Assembly: GCF_021412585.1 (NCBI RefSeq)
Contig: NZ_JAKCMI010000019.1
Location: 79,840 to 143,839 of the forward strand
DNA: 64,000 nt
Direction: 5' to 3'
Source: Halomonas alkalisoli
Lineage (GTDB): Bacteria > Pseudomonadota > Gammaproteobacteria > Pseudomonadales > Halomonadaceae
Made by a program: the position numbers and the translations under genes. Positions 43,895-53,112 of this stretch are shown in pieces (positions within the stretch are counted from its first letter, which is position 1; the number at the start of each line of letters is the position of its first letter). The notes under the pieces are model-generated. The model was not told the origin of the DNA and ran no database searches. It saw only the letters and a list, made by a program, of their open reading frames with translations.

Positions 43895-44728
43895 TCACTC
43901 GCCGGGTGCGGCGGCGAGCCTGGCCAGCCTGGCCAACACCCGCGAGACGGCCGTGAAACCGAAGCTGCCGGTGACGAAGGTGGCGGAGCCGAAGCCCGAG
44001 GCGCAATCGAGCCGTATCGCCTCGCCGGTTCCCGGCTTCTGGAAGCATACCTCGCCATCGCTGCCCGGATAGACCAGCTGCTCGTCGGAGTAGACGCACT
44101 CCACCGAGAAGCGGCGCTTGGGGTTGCGGGAGAAGCCGAAGTCACGGCGCAGGCGTGCGCGAACCTTGGCCAGCAGCGGGTCATGCTCCGTGCGGCTGAG
44201 GTCCGCTATGCGGATGCGTGTCGGGTCGGTCTGGCCGCCGGCGGCACCGGTCACGGTGATCGGCAGCTTGCGCCGCTTGCACCAGGCGATGAGCGCGGCC
44301 TTGGCCAGCACGCTGTCGATGGCATCCACCACGTGGTCGGCATCCTGGGGAATGCGCTCGGCCAGGTTGGTAGCGGTGACGAAGGCGCTATCCGCCACCA
44401 CCTGGATGCCCGGCTGGATCGCCCGGCAGCGCTCGGCCAGGACCTCCACCTTGGGTCGGCCGATGGTGCCGTCCAGGGCGTGGAGCTGGCGATTGACATT
44501 GGAGACGCAGACATCGTCCAGGTCGATCAGCGTGAGCTTGCCGATGCCCGAGCGGGCCAGGGCTTCCACCGCCCAGCTGCCTACGCCGCCGACGCCTACC
44601 ACCACCACATGGGCGGTGCGGAAGCGCTCGGCGGCACGGGAGCCATAGAGCCGACGGATGCCGCCGAAACGAAGGTCGTGGTCATGCTGGGTGGCGGGGT
44701 CGCCGTGGCTCGAGAATGGGGCTGTCAT
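43895..44728 (-). CDS. tcdA: tRNA threonylcarbamoyladenosine dehydratase
   Basis: ATP-dependent E1-like enzyme (277 residues) that cyclises t6A37 of tRNA to ct6A. The nucleotide motif is VVVVGVGGVGSWAVEALARSG; DDVCVSNVNRQLHAL and VDAIDSVLAKAALIAWC are family motifs. AVEALARSGIGKLTLID marks the Rossmann region. A C-terminal GSFGFTAVSRVLARL helix is typical of TcdA/CsdL. truC starts 22 bp upstream in the same direction, so two tRNA-modification genes are together. Confidence 0.9.
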   Translation of the reverse strand: MTAPFSSHGDPATQHDHDLRFGGIRRLYGSRAAERFRTAHVVVVGVGGVGSWAVEALARSGIGKLTLIDLDDVCVSNVNRQLHALDGTIGRPKVEVLAERCRAIQPGIQVVADSAFVTATNLAERIPQDADHVVDAIDSVLAKAALIAWCKRRKLPITVTGAAGGQTDPTRIRIADLSRTEHDPLLAKVRARLRRDFGFSRNPKRRFSVECVYSDEQLVYPGSDGEVCFQKPGTGEAIRLDCASGFGSATFVTGSFGFTAVSRVLARLARLAAAPGE

Positions 44729-44750
44729 GATAGGTGGCTCGGACTCCCGG

Positions 44751-45518
44751 TCAGGCAGTGGGTTCGGGGTTGGGGGCGCTGAGGCCGGCGCCGTTCACCG
44801 GCAGGTGGCCGCCCCAGCCGAAGCGTTCGAACAGTGACGACATGGGGACGTCCAGGGCACAGCTCAAGGTCAGCCGATACGCCTCGAACGGATGGTCGAA
44901 GGCCAGGCCCACGGCGGCCAGCAGCAGCCGCGAACACCCCAGCCGCTCCTTGAAGAAGCGGTTGTGGTTGCCCTTGCCGTGCTTGGCGTCACCGATGATG
45001 GGATAGCCCCGCTGCGACAGGTGACGGCGTATCTGGTGGCGGCGCCCGGTCACGGGGCACGCCTGCATCAGCGAGTAGCGGCTCTGGGGGTAGCGGTCCA
45101 CCTGCACCGGCAGCTCGACGCTGTCGAGCCGCCTCACTTCGGTCATCGCCTCCATGGCCGGCATTTCCGCCTTGGGGCGGCTGCCGTCCTCCTCGCGCAG
45201 CGGGTAGTCGAGCCAGTCGTGCTCGGGGCCGATGCCGCGAACTACTGCCAGGTAGCGCTTGGCGACCCGGCGCTCGGTAAAGGCTTCCGCCAGCCGGGCT
45301 GCCGCGGTCGTCGACAGGGCGAAGACCATCGCCCCCGAGGTGGGGCGGTCCAGGCGGTGCACGGGGTAGACCCGCTGGCCGAGCTGGTCGCGCAGGCGCT
45401 GCAGCAGGAATTCGCGCTCACCCCGTGCCAGGGCCGTGCGGTGCACCAGCAGGCCAGCCGGCTTGTGCACGGCGACCAGGTGCTCATCCCGGTGGAGAAT
45501 CGTCAACGCTTCCGACAT
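44751..45518 (-). CDS. truC: tRNA pseudouridine(65) synthase TruC
   Basis: RluA-family synthase (255 residues) that makes pseudouridine at position 65 of tRNA. The catalytic Asp is in HRLDRPTSGAMVFALS. AVHKPAGLLVHRT and GRRHQIRRHLSQRGYPIIGD are family motifs. It has no N-terminal S4 domain, as expected for TruC. Ser/Pro-rich residues close the C-terminus. It is followed by tcdA after 22 bp. Confidence 0.87.
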   Translation of the reverse strand: MSEALTILHRDEHLVAVHKPAGLLVHRTALARGEREFLLQRLRDQLGQRVYPVHRLDRPTSGAMVFALSTTAAARLAEAFTERRVAKRYLAVVRGIGPEHDWLDYPLREEDGSRPKAEMPAMEAMTEVRRLDSVELPVQVDRYPQSRYSLMQACPVTGRRHQIRRHLSQRGYPIIGDAKHGKGNHNRFFKERLGCSRLLLAAVGLAFDHPFEAYRLTLSCALDVPMSSLFERFGWGGHLPVNGAGLSAPNPEPTA

Positions 45519-45634
45519 GTCAGCCTGGCTCGTGGAACGGGGCCGCCATTGTCGCCGCCCCGCGGGGCGTTGTCACCTCGGTGCTCTTCACCTCGGTGCT
45601 TGTCGCCTAGAGGACCTGGTCGCCGTATATGCCG

Positions 45635-46933
45635 TCATTCGCTGTCCTGGCAGTTGCCCCGTTGAAGGATGCCGCGGGCGATGCGTTCGATACCCTGGCG
45701 ATAAGCGGCCTGGCGGTAGGAGATCGACTCCTTCTCGGCCCGCTCCAGCACCAGCCGGCCCTGGCTTTCGATCCGTTCCGCCAGACGTTCGTTGACGGTC
45801 TCCTCCGACCAGCGCTCGCCGGTGAGGTTCTGCACCCACTCGAAGTAGCTGACGATGACGCCGCCGGTATTGGCCAGCACGTCCGGCAGGACCGGAACGC
45901 CCCGCTCGTCGAGCGCCGCCTCGGCCTTGCTGGTAACCGGGCCATTGGCGATCTCGAGCAGGGCCTTTGCCTTCACCTGGCCCACGTTGTCGTCGTGAAC
46001 CTGATCCTCGAGCGCCGCCAGTACCAGCACATCGACATCGAGGGTCAACAGGTCGTCCCGGTCGAGGTGCTCGACGTCCTCGGCGATACAGACCGATTCA
46101 TCGCAGTAGACGAGGTCGTGCAGCCGCTGGTTCCTTGTCTTCTGCTGCATGATCGGCTCCGGGTCCAGCCCTTCGTCGCTGTAGATGGCGCCGCCCGAGT
46201 CGGAGAGGGCGACGATGCGATAGCCGCGCTCGTGGGCCAGCCGGGCAAAGTGGTAGGCGGCATTGCCGAAGCCCTGGATGGCCAGGGTCGTGTCTTCCGG
46301 CTTGCGCTGCTCACGCTTGGCCCACAGGTCCAGCACCTGCAGGGCGCCGCGCCCGGTGGCCGCCACTCGGCCGAGGGAGCCGCCCAGGGCCGGTGGCTTG
46401 CCGGTAATCGCAGCAGGCTCCTTGCCGCGCACGATATGGTCGTATTCGTCGGCCATCCAGCCCATCACCGTGGCGTTGGTGTTGACGTCCGGTGCGGGGA
46501 TGTCACGGCGGGGGCCCATCACATCGGCAATGGCACGAATGTAGCCCCGGGCGAGCCGTTCCAGCTCGAGGCGAGAGAGTTGCTTGGGGTCGACCTTGAC
46601 CCCGCCCTTGCCGCCGCCATAGGGCAGGTCGACGACGGCACACTTCACCGCCATCCAGAAGCTCAAGGTGGTGACCTCCAACTGATCGACGTCGGGGTGG
46701 AAGCGAATGCCACCCTTGGCCGGGCCCAGCGTAGTGTCGTATTGCACTCGCCAGCCGGGGAAGACGCGCAGCCGGCCGTCGTCCATGCGCACCGAAACGC
46801 TCACCTGTAGCGACAGGCTGGGCTGCATCAGGCGCTCGATGACGTCATCGTGGACGTCCAGCGCCTCGAAGACGTCTTCCAGGCGGGAGCGGGCATCGTC
46901 GAAGAGATTGGCATGATCCATTTGCCGTGACAT
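45635..46933 (-). CDS. Glu/Leu/Phe/Val-type amino acid dehydrogenase
   Basis: A 432-residue NAD(P)-dependent oxidative deaminase of the glutamate dehydrogenase superfamily. The catalytic lysine motif is LPYGGGKGGVKVDP, with GPAKGGIRFHPDVD as substrate loop, PAPDVNTN, and the dinucleotide fold in AIQGFGNAAYHFARL. The second ATG (46933, MSRQMDHAN) is preferred because a GGAGG sits 6 nt before it but directly abuts the ATG at 46939. Glutamate is the likely substrate from the length and motifs, but leucine or others cannot be excluded. Confidence 0.87.
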   Translation of the reverse strand: MSRQMDHANLFDDARSRLEDVFEALDVHDDVIERLMQPSLSLQVSVSVRMDDGRLRVFPGWRVQYDTTLGPAKGGIRFHPDVDQLEVTTLSFWMAVKCAVVDLPYGGGKGGVKVDPKQLSRLELERLARGYIRAIADVMGPRRDIPAPDVNTNATVMGWMADEYDHIVRGKEPAAITGKPPALGGSLGRVAATGRGALQVLDLWAKREQRKPEDTTLAIQGFGNAAYHFARLAHERGYRIVALSDSGGAIYSDEGLDPEPIMQQKTRNQRLHDLVYCDESVCIAEDVEHLDRDDLLTLDVDVLVLAALEDQVHDDNVGQVKAKALLEIANGPVTSKAEAALDERGVPVLPDVLANTGGVIVSYFEWVQNLTGERWSEETVNERLAERIESQGRLVLERAEKESISYRQAAYRQGIERIARGILQRGNCQDSE

Positions 46934-47106
46934 CGTCATCCTCCATTGTCGAGACGGTATAGTGATTATTAGAGTTCAGCGTAGCAGTCCTCCCGACTCA
47001 GCCATTGGCGTGCCGGCGACGGGGACGAAAAATTTCAGTCGATTACCGGATGAAGCACTATCTTGGGCAAGGCAGGACGCCAAGGATCGAACAAGGGAGG
47101 GAAGCC

Positions 47107-48426
47107 GTGAGCCCACTGATGCGAAAAGCGCTCTTCTGGTGTGGCAGCTATATGCTGCTGGTACTGACGCCGCTGATCGTGGCGCTGGTCGCCCGGCCCG
47201 AGGAGGCTCGGGCGCTGGGTGCTGTTTTCGGCGCCTTTCTCGGGTTGCTGGCGCTTGGCGTGCTGGCCATGCAGGTGGTGATATCGGGGCGCCATCGCTG
47301 GTTCGCCGAATCACTGGGCTTTGACAATATCCTGCAGTTCCACCGGCAGACGGGCATCTGTGCCCTGCTGCTGGTGCTGGCTCACCCCGTCGTCATGATC
47401 GCCACGCGGCCCGAATGGATCGAGTTTCTCGATCCGCGCGACGAGACGCTGCGGGCAGTGACGCTGATCCTGCTGCTGGCAGCGACACTGCTGCTGGTGG
47501 CGAGCTCGCTGTGGCGGACCCGCTTCGGCCTCTCCTACGAATGGTGGCGGGCGCTGCACGGCATGCTGTCGCTGTTCATCGTCTCCGCCGGCCTCGGCCA
47601 TGCGCTGATGGTGCAGCACTACACGGCAGGGCTGGCGACCTCGCTGGTGCTGATTGCGGTCATTGCCGTGCCGCTGCTGCTATTGCTGGAGTCGCGTCTG
47701 TTCCGGGTCTGGCGCAACCGGAAGCGCCCCTGGCGAGTGATCGACAACCGCCAGGAGCGGGGCGATGCCGCCACGCTGACCCTGGAGGCCGACGGCGACC
47801 ATCGCCTCGACTTCGCGCCAGGGCAGTTCTTCTGGATCACCCTGGGCGAGACGCCGTTCTCGCTGCAGCAGCATCCTTTCTCGATTGCGTCATCGGCCGT
47901 CAAAAGCGAGCGGATCGCCTTCACCGCCAAGCGGCTCGGCGATTTCACCCATACCCTGCCCGACGTCAAGCCGGGCACGCTGGCCTATATCGAGGGCCCC
48001 TACGGCGCTTTCGTGCCGAATATGGCGAGTGATTCGGGAGCGGTGCTGATTGCGGGGGGCATCGGTATCACACCGATCATGAGCATTCTTCGCACCTTGA
48101 GGGACCAGGGTGCGACAGTGCCGCTTTGGCTGCTCTATGCCAACGATACCTGGGACGAGGCCACCTTCCGCGACGAGCTGATGGAACTCGAGGAGGTCCT
48201 GCCCCTCGAGGTCATCCACGTGATCAGCGACCCGGAGCCGGAGTGGCAAGGCGAGAGCGGCATGATCGACGAGGCGCTGGTGAGGCGGCGGTTACCTGCC
48301 GACGACGGCCGACGGGAGTACTTCATCTGCGGCCCCGAACCGCTGATGAATGCCGCCGAAAAGGCGCTGTTGCACATTGGTGCCGCGCCGACCCGTATCT
48401 ATTCCGATCGATTCGATATCGTCTAG
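47107..48426 (+). CDS. Ferric-reductase-like transmembrane flavoprotein
   Basis: A 439-residue membrane oxidoreductase. About six transmembrane helices (residues ~10-210) carry His pairs for heme (RQTGICALLLVLAHPVVM and RALHGMLSLFIVSAGLGHAL). A FAD/ferredoxin-reductase domain follows: FAPGQFFWITL, HPFSIASS, then the NAD(P) site IAGGIGITPIMSILR and CGPEPLMNAAE. GTG 47107 is chosen because an AGGGAGGGAAG lies just before it; an ATG 57 bp upstream has none. It could reduce ferric chelates or feed a periplasmic acceptor. Its TAG stop overlaps a 143-bp class repeat. Confidence 0.83.
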   Translation: MSPLMRKALFWCGSYMLLVLTPLIVALVARPEEARALGAVFGAFLGLLALGVLAMQVVISGRHRWFAESLGFDNILQFHRQTGICALLLVLAHPVVMIATRPEWIEFLDPRDETLRAVTLILLLAATLLLVASSLWRTRFGLSYEWWRALHGMLSLFIVSAGLGHALMVQHYTAGLATSLVLIAVIAVPLLLLLESRLFRVWRNRKRPWRVIDNRQERGDAATLTLEADGDHRLDFAPGQFFWITLGETPFSLQQHPFSIASSAVKSERIAFTAKRLGDFTHTLPDVKPGTLAYIEGPYGAFVPNMASDSGAVLIAGGIGITPIMSILRTLRDQGATVPLWLLYANDTWDEATFRDELMELEEVLPLEVIHVISDPEPEWQGESGMIDEALVRRRLPADDGRREYFICGPEPLMNAAEKALLHIGAAPTRIYSDRFDIV

Positions 48427-48567
48427 GCTTTGTACGAAAACTGCCTGCGCTCGGCCATGCGGCGTTAAAAATCGACTCAAAATGCTCATTTACACCCCGT
48501 AAACTCCGCTTTTTCGCCGATTTTTGCCTTGCCTGACCTTCGCTCGGCGACTTTTCGTACATAGCCT
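48425..48567 (-). repeat. 143-bp class palindromic element, subtype B, copy 2
   Basis: A 143-bp element that begins inside the TAG stop of the flavoprotein. Terminal inverted repeats are AGGCTTTGTACGAAAA and, from the other end, AGGCTATGTACGAAAA. On the complement the apical hairpin is GCGGAG-TTTAC-GGGG-TGTAAA-TGAGC. Its middle is close to 22585-22727, but the terminal stem is different. Confidence 0.9.
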
Positions 48568-48578
48568 AAGGAGCCACC

Positions 48579-48671
48579 ATGCTGCACCTCTACGCTCGCC
48601 GCGCCGGCATGTTCATCGCCATACTGCTGGTGATAATCGCCTTTCTGGCCGCACGCCTGGTCGCTGGTTAG
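48579..48671 (+). CDS. 30-residue single-helix membrane protein
   Basis: MLHLYARRAGMFIAILLVII then AFLAARLVAG: a basic N-terminus and one transmembrane helix. An AAGGAG sits 6 nt before the ATG, a strong ribosome-binding site. It starts 11 bp after the end of the 143-bp class repeat. It resembles small membrane proteins that modulate transporters or oxidases in size only; there is no family match. It may be co-transcribed with the flavoprotein through the repeat. Confidence 0.6.
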   Translation: MLHLYARRAGMFIAILLVIIAFLAARLVAG

Positions 48672-48746
48672 GTGCCATGGGCCACCGATGGCCCCGCCAC
48701 AGGCGGTCGCCAGGTCGGCCGGGGCCACCGTCATGGCAGTGGGCGA

Positions 48747-50165
48747 CTATTCGGCGCTCAGGCTCAGCACATAGGTGCCGCTGTCGCCGCCGTTGAAGGA
48801 GCGCGCGATGGCGCGGTATTCGCCGGGCTCCAGGTGCGCCTCGATACGGGCATCGAGGTTGTTGCCGCCATCGTCATCGTTCAAGAACAGTCCTTCTCCC
48901 TCCAGCTCCAGGAAGGCGTCCAGCTCGCTGGAGATCATGTCCAGGCGGTAGGTGCCGGCTTCTTCCAGTTGAAACGTATAGGCGTCCCGGGCACCCGCTT
49001 CCAGCCAGGCTTCGATGGGTTGGCCGATTGCCAGCTGACCATCGTCGGGGAGTTCGTCGAGTTCCACTGCGGAAGCCTTGAGTTCGAACAGGCCGCTGCC
49101 GCTGAAGCTGTGGCTGCGGGCGGTAACGGTGTAGCCGCCCGGCCCCAGGTTGTAGCGGATACGTGCATTGAGTCCTTCACCGCCGTCGTCGTCGCTGGTG
49201 AAGATGTCCTCGCCGCGCAGCTCGAGGAAGGCATCAAAGTCGTCGGAGAGCATGTCGATGGTGACGAGGGCGGGAGACACGAGGGTCAGCTGGTATTCCA
49301 GCGCCTCGCCGTTGAGCCAGCCATGCAGCGGCTCGTCGATCGCCAGCTCGCCGCTGTTGCGCAGGGCGGCGCCGTGGGCGAGTTCATGAGGCTCGACGGT
49401 GAGGGTGTAGAGGCCGCTCTCCTGGCCATAGGCGGTGCGAGCGGTGAGCTGGTATTCGCCCGGCTCGAGGAAATCGGCGATGCGGGCGTCCAGGTCGCCG
49501 GCGCTGTCGTCATCCTCGCGGTGGTAGCCATGAGCGCCTTCCAGGACCAGGTAGGCGTCCACATCGCTGGAGCGCATCTCGATCTGGTAAAGCCCGCTCT
49601 CTTCCACCGTCAGGGTGTAGTGATCCGGCCCGTCCTGCAGCCAGCCGTCGGCACGTGACGGTACGCTCAGGGTGTCGCTGGTGGTGAGCTCCATGCTGCG
49701 GCTGGTGACGCTGAAGGGCCCATAGCTGTGCAGGTCGTTGCCACTCACGATCAGGGTGTAATCACCGCTCTCGTCGATGCGGCGGCGCAGCGCCGGTGTC
49801 TGGGCCGGGTCGAGGTAGTCAGTGGGGGCGTAGGTGGATGCCAGCAGCTGCTCTTCATCGTCATATAGCGACAGGGCGCCCTGCAGGGGACCGCCGAGCT
49901 CGATTTCGACCAGCGCTCCCTCTTCGAGCGGCAGGGTGAAGCGGGTGAAACGGCTGCCATCCTTGCCGTTGAGCTCACTCTGCGAGGTGATCTCGCCACG
50001 GTGGCGTTCGCCCAGCTGGATGCGCTCAAAGGCGGTCATGACGCTAGCGTCATCCGCCGCCGTTTCGGTGGAAGTGGCGACCGCCGGCAGCTGCCAGCCG
50101 ACGATCAAGCCGACGGCTGCGCCGCCCAGGGCGATCAGGAAAAGGGGAGTGGCACGGTTGGCCAT
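48747..50165 (-). CDS. Secreted or anchored protein with PPC-like tandem domains
   Basis: A 472-residue protein. An N-terminal hydrophobic segment (PLFLIALGGAAVGLIVGW) is a signal or anchor. Three clear ~100-residue repeats follow, each with DA(Y/F)L(V/E)L(E/R)G, an Asp-rich loop (DDDSAGDLDARI, DDDGGEGLNARI, DDDGGNNLDARI) and L(E/G)PG(E/G)Y; a more divergent one precedes them. The pattern suits PPC-type beta-sandwich domains with Ca2+-binding loops, usually attached to proteases, but here no enzyme domain is present. The ATG at 50165 has an AAGGAAG site. It is probably a surface or periplasmic binding protein. Confidence 0.72.
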   Translation of the reverse strand: MANRATPLFLIALGGAAVGLIVGWQLPAVATSTETAADDASVMTAFERIQLGERHRGEITSQSELNGKDGSRFTRFTLPLEEGALVEIELGGPLQGALSLYDDEEQLLASTYAPTDYLDPAQTPALRRRIDESGDYTLIVSGNDLHSYGPFSVTSRSMELTTSDTLSVPSRADGWLQDGPDHYTLTVEESGLYQIEMRSSDVDAYLVLEGAHGYHREDDDSAGDLDARIADFLEPGEYQLTARTAYGQESGLYTLTVEPHELAHGAALRNSGELAIDEPLHGWLNGEALEYQLTLVSPALVTIDMLSDDFDAFLELRGEDIFTSDDDGGEGLNARIRYNLGPGGYTVTARSHSFSGSGLFELKASAVELDELPDDGQLAIGQPIEAWLEAGARDAYTFQLEEAGTYRLDMISSELDAFLELEGEGLFLNDDDGGNNLDARIEAHLEPGEYRAIARSFNGGDSGTYVLSLSAE

Positions 50166-50389
50166 GGAAGCTTCCTTGTTCGATGGCGAGCATCGGTGAA
50201 AGGGGCGCCCGGCTATGTCGGGCAATGTTTACATTACGTAACCATTATACGGGGCTTCTTCGTTGAGGGGCAGTGGGAAGCACTTGCCGCTTGAAGTGAG
50301 CCCCGTGACCCCCAACCTCTCCCTGAGCAAGCCAGGAAAACCTCCGGTCAACGTTAAACCGACCGTTCTACCATTCAACAGGAGTCATC

Positions 50390-51055
50390 ATGTCCTCAAC
50401 CGTCTTGATCACCGGTGCCAATCGCGGCGTCGGCCTGGCACTGGCCCGGCACTATCATGGCGAGGGCTGGCAAGTGATCGGGGTCTGTCGCCAGACATCC
50501 GCCGAGCTGGACGCAGTGGCCAGCCGGGTGGTGGAAGGTATCGATGTGACCCGTGCCGCGGATATCGCCCGACTCGCCGAGGAGGTGAAGGATCAGCGGC
50601 TCGACCTGCTGATCAACAACGCGGGGCTGCTGCGCGACGAGTCCCTGGGCGAACTGAACTTCGACACCATCCGGGAACAGATGGAGATCAATGCCTACGC
50701 GCCGCTCGCCGTGGTCGAGGCGTTGCTCGACAACCTGGGGGAAGGCAGCAAGATCGCCAACATCACCAGCCGCATGGGTTCGATCGCCGACAACGATTCC
50801 GGTGGCCGTTATGGCTATCGCGCCTCCAAGGCGGCACTCAATGCCTTCGGCAAGTCGCTGGCCATGGACCTGGCTCCCCGCGGAATTTCGGTCATCCAGC
50901 TCCATCCCGGCTTCGTGAAGACCCGCATGGTCAACTTCGGCGGCATGATTTCACCGGAGGAGGCCGCAGCCGGTATCGCGGCGCGTATCGCGGCACTGAC
51001 GCTCGAGACCACCGGTACCTTCTGGCATAGCAACGGCGAACCGCTGCCCTGGTAA
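50390..51055 (+). CDS. SDR-family oxidoreductase (C-factor-like)
   Basis: A 221-residue short-chain dehydrogenase. [15 protein letters not shown] is the cofactor motif, NNAGLLRDE the structural motif, and Ser/YxxxK the catalytic set (TSRMGSIAD ... YGYRASKAALNAFGKSL). The short length and YRASKAAL fit the C-factor/CsgA-like branch that acts on small carbonyls. An AGGAG precedes the ATG. The 224-bp gap upstream separates it from the divergent PPC-like gene. The substrate is unknown. Confidence 0.85.
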   Translation: MSSTVLITGANRGVGLALARHYHGEGWQVIGVCRQTSAELDAVASRVVEGIDVTRAADIARLAEEVKDQRLDLLINNAGLLRDESLGELNFDTIREQMEINAYAPLAVVEALLDNLGEGSKIANITSRMGSIADNDSGGRYGYRASKAALNAFGKSLAMDLAPRGISVIQLHPGFVKTRMVNFGGMISPEEAAAGIAARIAALTLETTGTFWHSNGEPLPW

Positions 51056-51159
51056 GGCGGGAGCCGGGAGGCGCCGTGGCGCTCGTCCCGGCGCAAGTAT
51101 TGGCGGGAAGCTGCAGATTGTGTGTAGGCTAACGGTTTCCTTGGCCAGGAAGCGCGCCC

Positions 51160-52392
51160 ATGCCGCCATCCCCTACCGTCCAGCCCCCCGCCTCCCCCGA
51201 ATGGGGCGAGGGGCTCGTGGTGCTGCTGGCCGCGACCTGGGTACAGGTGCTGTGCAGCGCGGGAATGCTGCTGGTGCCGACCCTGGCGCCACAGATCGCC
51301 GCCGCTTTCGGCGTGCCGACCGGCTGGGTCGGGCTGCAGGTCAGCCTGCTCTACGGGGTGGCAATGCTCACCTCGCTGCAGTCGGCGGTGCTAGCCCGGC
51401 GCCTGGGCGGCTGTCGGGCCAGCCAGCTGGCCATCGCGCTGGTGATGGGGGGCTGCGCGCTGGCCCTGATCGGCACGCCGCTGGCGCTGCTCGGCACCAC
51501 CCTGATGCTGGGCCTCGCCTACGGCATCACCAGTCCCGCGGCGGCGGAGCTGCTCTCCCGCTTCACGCCCCCCGAACGACGCAATCTCGTCTACTCCATC
51601 AAGCAGACCGGCGTGCCCCTGGGCGGCGTGCTGGCCGGCCTGATGGCACCGCCGCTGGCGGCCTACTGGAACTGGCAGGCGGCCTTCCTGGCGGTGGGCG
51701 CGGCCAGCCTTGCCACACTGCTGCTGCTGCAGCCACGTCGCTCCCGCTGGGATGCCAGCCGAGATGCCAGCGTACGCATGCAGGGGGCCGGCAGCCTGGA
51801 TGTCCTGCGCCGCTCCCGTGCCATGCGCTGGCTGGGCGCCACCGGCTTCTGCCTCTCCGCGGCGCAGCTCTCGCTGCTCAGCTTCGCGGTGGCCTTCATG
51901 GTCGAGGAGCTGCTGCTGAGCCTGGTCATGGCGGGGGCCGTGGTGTCGCTGGTGCATGTGGCCGGGGTGTCGGGGCGACTGGCCTGGGGTGCCCTGGCCG
52001 ACCGCCTGGGAGGGAGCCTGCCGGTGCTATTCGGCCTGGCCGGCGTTATCTCCGTGCTCTTCTTTCTGCTGGCCGTACTCGGCACCGTGGTGCCGACCTG
52101 GCTGACGATTGCCCTGATGGTGGTCGCCGGCGCCACGGCGGTGGGCTGGAACGGGGTCTATCTGGGCGAGGTGGCGCGGCGCTGCCAGCCCGGTGAGGTG
52201 GGCGAGGCCACCGCCGCCGTGCTGGTGCTGACCTACATGGGGGTGCTGGTGGGCCCGGCGCTGTTCAGCCTGATCGTGTGGCTCACCGGCAGCTACGCCG
52301 TGGGCTTCCTGCTACCCACGCTGACCGGTGCGCTGGCGGTCTTCTGCCTGCTGAACTGCGTGCGCAGCGATGCCGCGCCGCGCGTCGCCTGA
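51160..52392 (+). CDS. MFS transporter
   Basis: A 410-residue permease with twelve predicted helices and a central loop around residue 200. LVVLLAATWVQVLCSAGMLL starts helix 1. The segment YSIKQTGVPLGGVLAGLMAP in helix 5 is a known feature of a cyanate/nitrate-like antiporter branch. No substrate motif is diagnostic. It is monocistronic and lies 104 bp after the SDR gene. The start at 51160 has AGGAAG upstream. Confidence 0.82.
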   Translation: MPPSPTVQPPASPEWGEGLVVLLAATWVQVLCSAGMLLVPTLAPQIAAAFGVPTGWVGLQVSLLYGVAMLTSLQSAVLARRLGGCRASQLAIALVMGGCALALIGTPLALLGTTLMLGLAYGITSPAAAELLSRFTPPERRNLVYSIKQTGVPLGGVLAGLMAPPLAAYWNWQAAFLAVGAASLATLLLLQPRRSRWDASRDASVRMQGAGSLDVLRRSRAMRWLGATGFCLSAAQLSLLSFAVAFMVEELLLSLVMAGAVVSLVHVAGVSGRLAWGALADRLGGSLPVLFGLAGVISVLFFLLAVLGTVVPTWLTIALMVVAGATAVGWNGVYLGEVARRCQPGEVGEATAAVLVLTYMGVLVGPALFSLIVWLTGSYAVGFLLPTLTGALAVFCLLNCVRSDAAPRVA

Positions 52393-52526
52393 GCCGCCGT
52401 TTCTACTCCACCAGGCTGGCTTCGCCCAGGGTGTGTGCGTCATGCTTTCCGCCAGGCCGCCATGGCGCGCTATGCTGAAAGTGGCCGAGGCACTTCGTAT
52501 TGCTCCAGACCTCAAGGAGAACGCCC

Positions 52527-52946
52527 ATGTTGGATCTGATCTCCCACCCGGCAGACCATGTCGTGGCGATGAAGGCGGGGGGCATCGTGACGGGCAGAGA
52601 GCTGCAGCGCGCCATTGATGCCATTGAGGCCGCCAAGCGGGATCATCCCGTGATCAGCCTGGTGATCGAGATCGACAACCTGCGCTTGATGACGCTGACT
52701 GCCCTGCTCAAGGACATCGGTTATGGCCTGACTCAGCTCGGCGATCTCGACCACTACCACCGCGCCGCCGTGGTCACCGACCAGGCGTGGATCGAGCATT
52801 TCGCCCACCTGGAAGAGCGGCTGTTCAAGGCGGTGGATATCCGCACTTTCTCTTGCCGCGAACGCGCCGCTGCGATGGCCTGGGCCGGTGAGCTTCCCAG
52901 GGGCGCCCATGAGGATCCCGAAGAGGACGGCTACCACGGGGCCTGA
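52527..52946 (+). CDS. SpoIIAA-like (DUF3478) protein
   Basis: A 139-residue protein of the SpoIIAA-like STAS-fold family. MLDLISHPADHVVAMKAGG starts the domain, with SLVIEIDNLRLMTLTALLKD and HYHRAAVVTDQAWIEHF as typical parts. Such proteins lack the phosphorylated Ser of true anti-anti-sigma factors and are of unknown role. An AAGGAG lies 8-9 nt upstream of the ATG. No sigma or anti-sigma gene is adjacent. Confidence 0.85.
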   Translation: MLDLISHPADHVVAMKAGGIVTGRELQRAIDAIEAAKRDHPVISLVIEIDNLRLMTLTALLKDIGYGLTQLGDLDHYHRAAVVTDQAWIEHFAHLEERLFKAVDIRTFSCRERAAAMAWAGELPRGAHEDPEEDGYHGA

Positions 52947-53060
52947 TCCTGTCCTGCCACTTGGGAACCAGCGCAAGTGGTGGACACCTCCACGGCACGT
53001 TTTCTTCTCGGCTGATAGGGATAGGCGGGAACCTTTCTGCCGCCTGCTGCGTCCCTGTGA

Positions 53061-53082
53061 TCGCCGGGGCATACCCCGGCGA
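53061..53082. other. Hairpin upstream of the 53113 gene
   Basis: TCGCCGGGG and CCCCGGCGA make a 9-bp perfect stem with a CATA loop, ~30 bp before the ATG of the next gene. It could end the SpoIIAA-like transcript or affect translation of the next gene. Confidence 0.5.
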
Positions 53083-53112
53083 CTCGCAACCTGCAGAGCA
53101 CGGGAGGATGTC

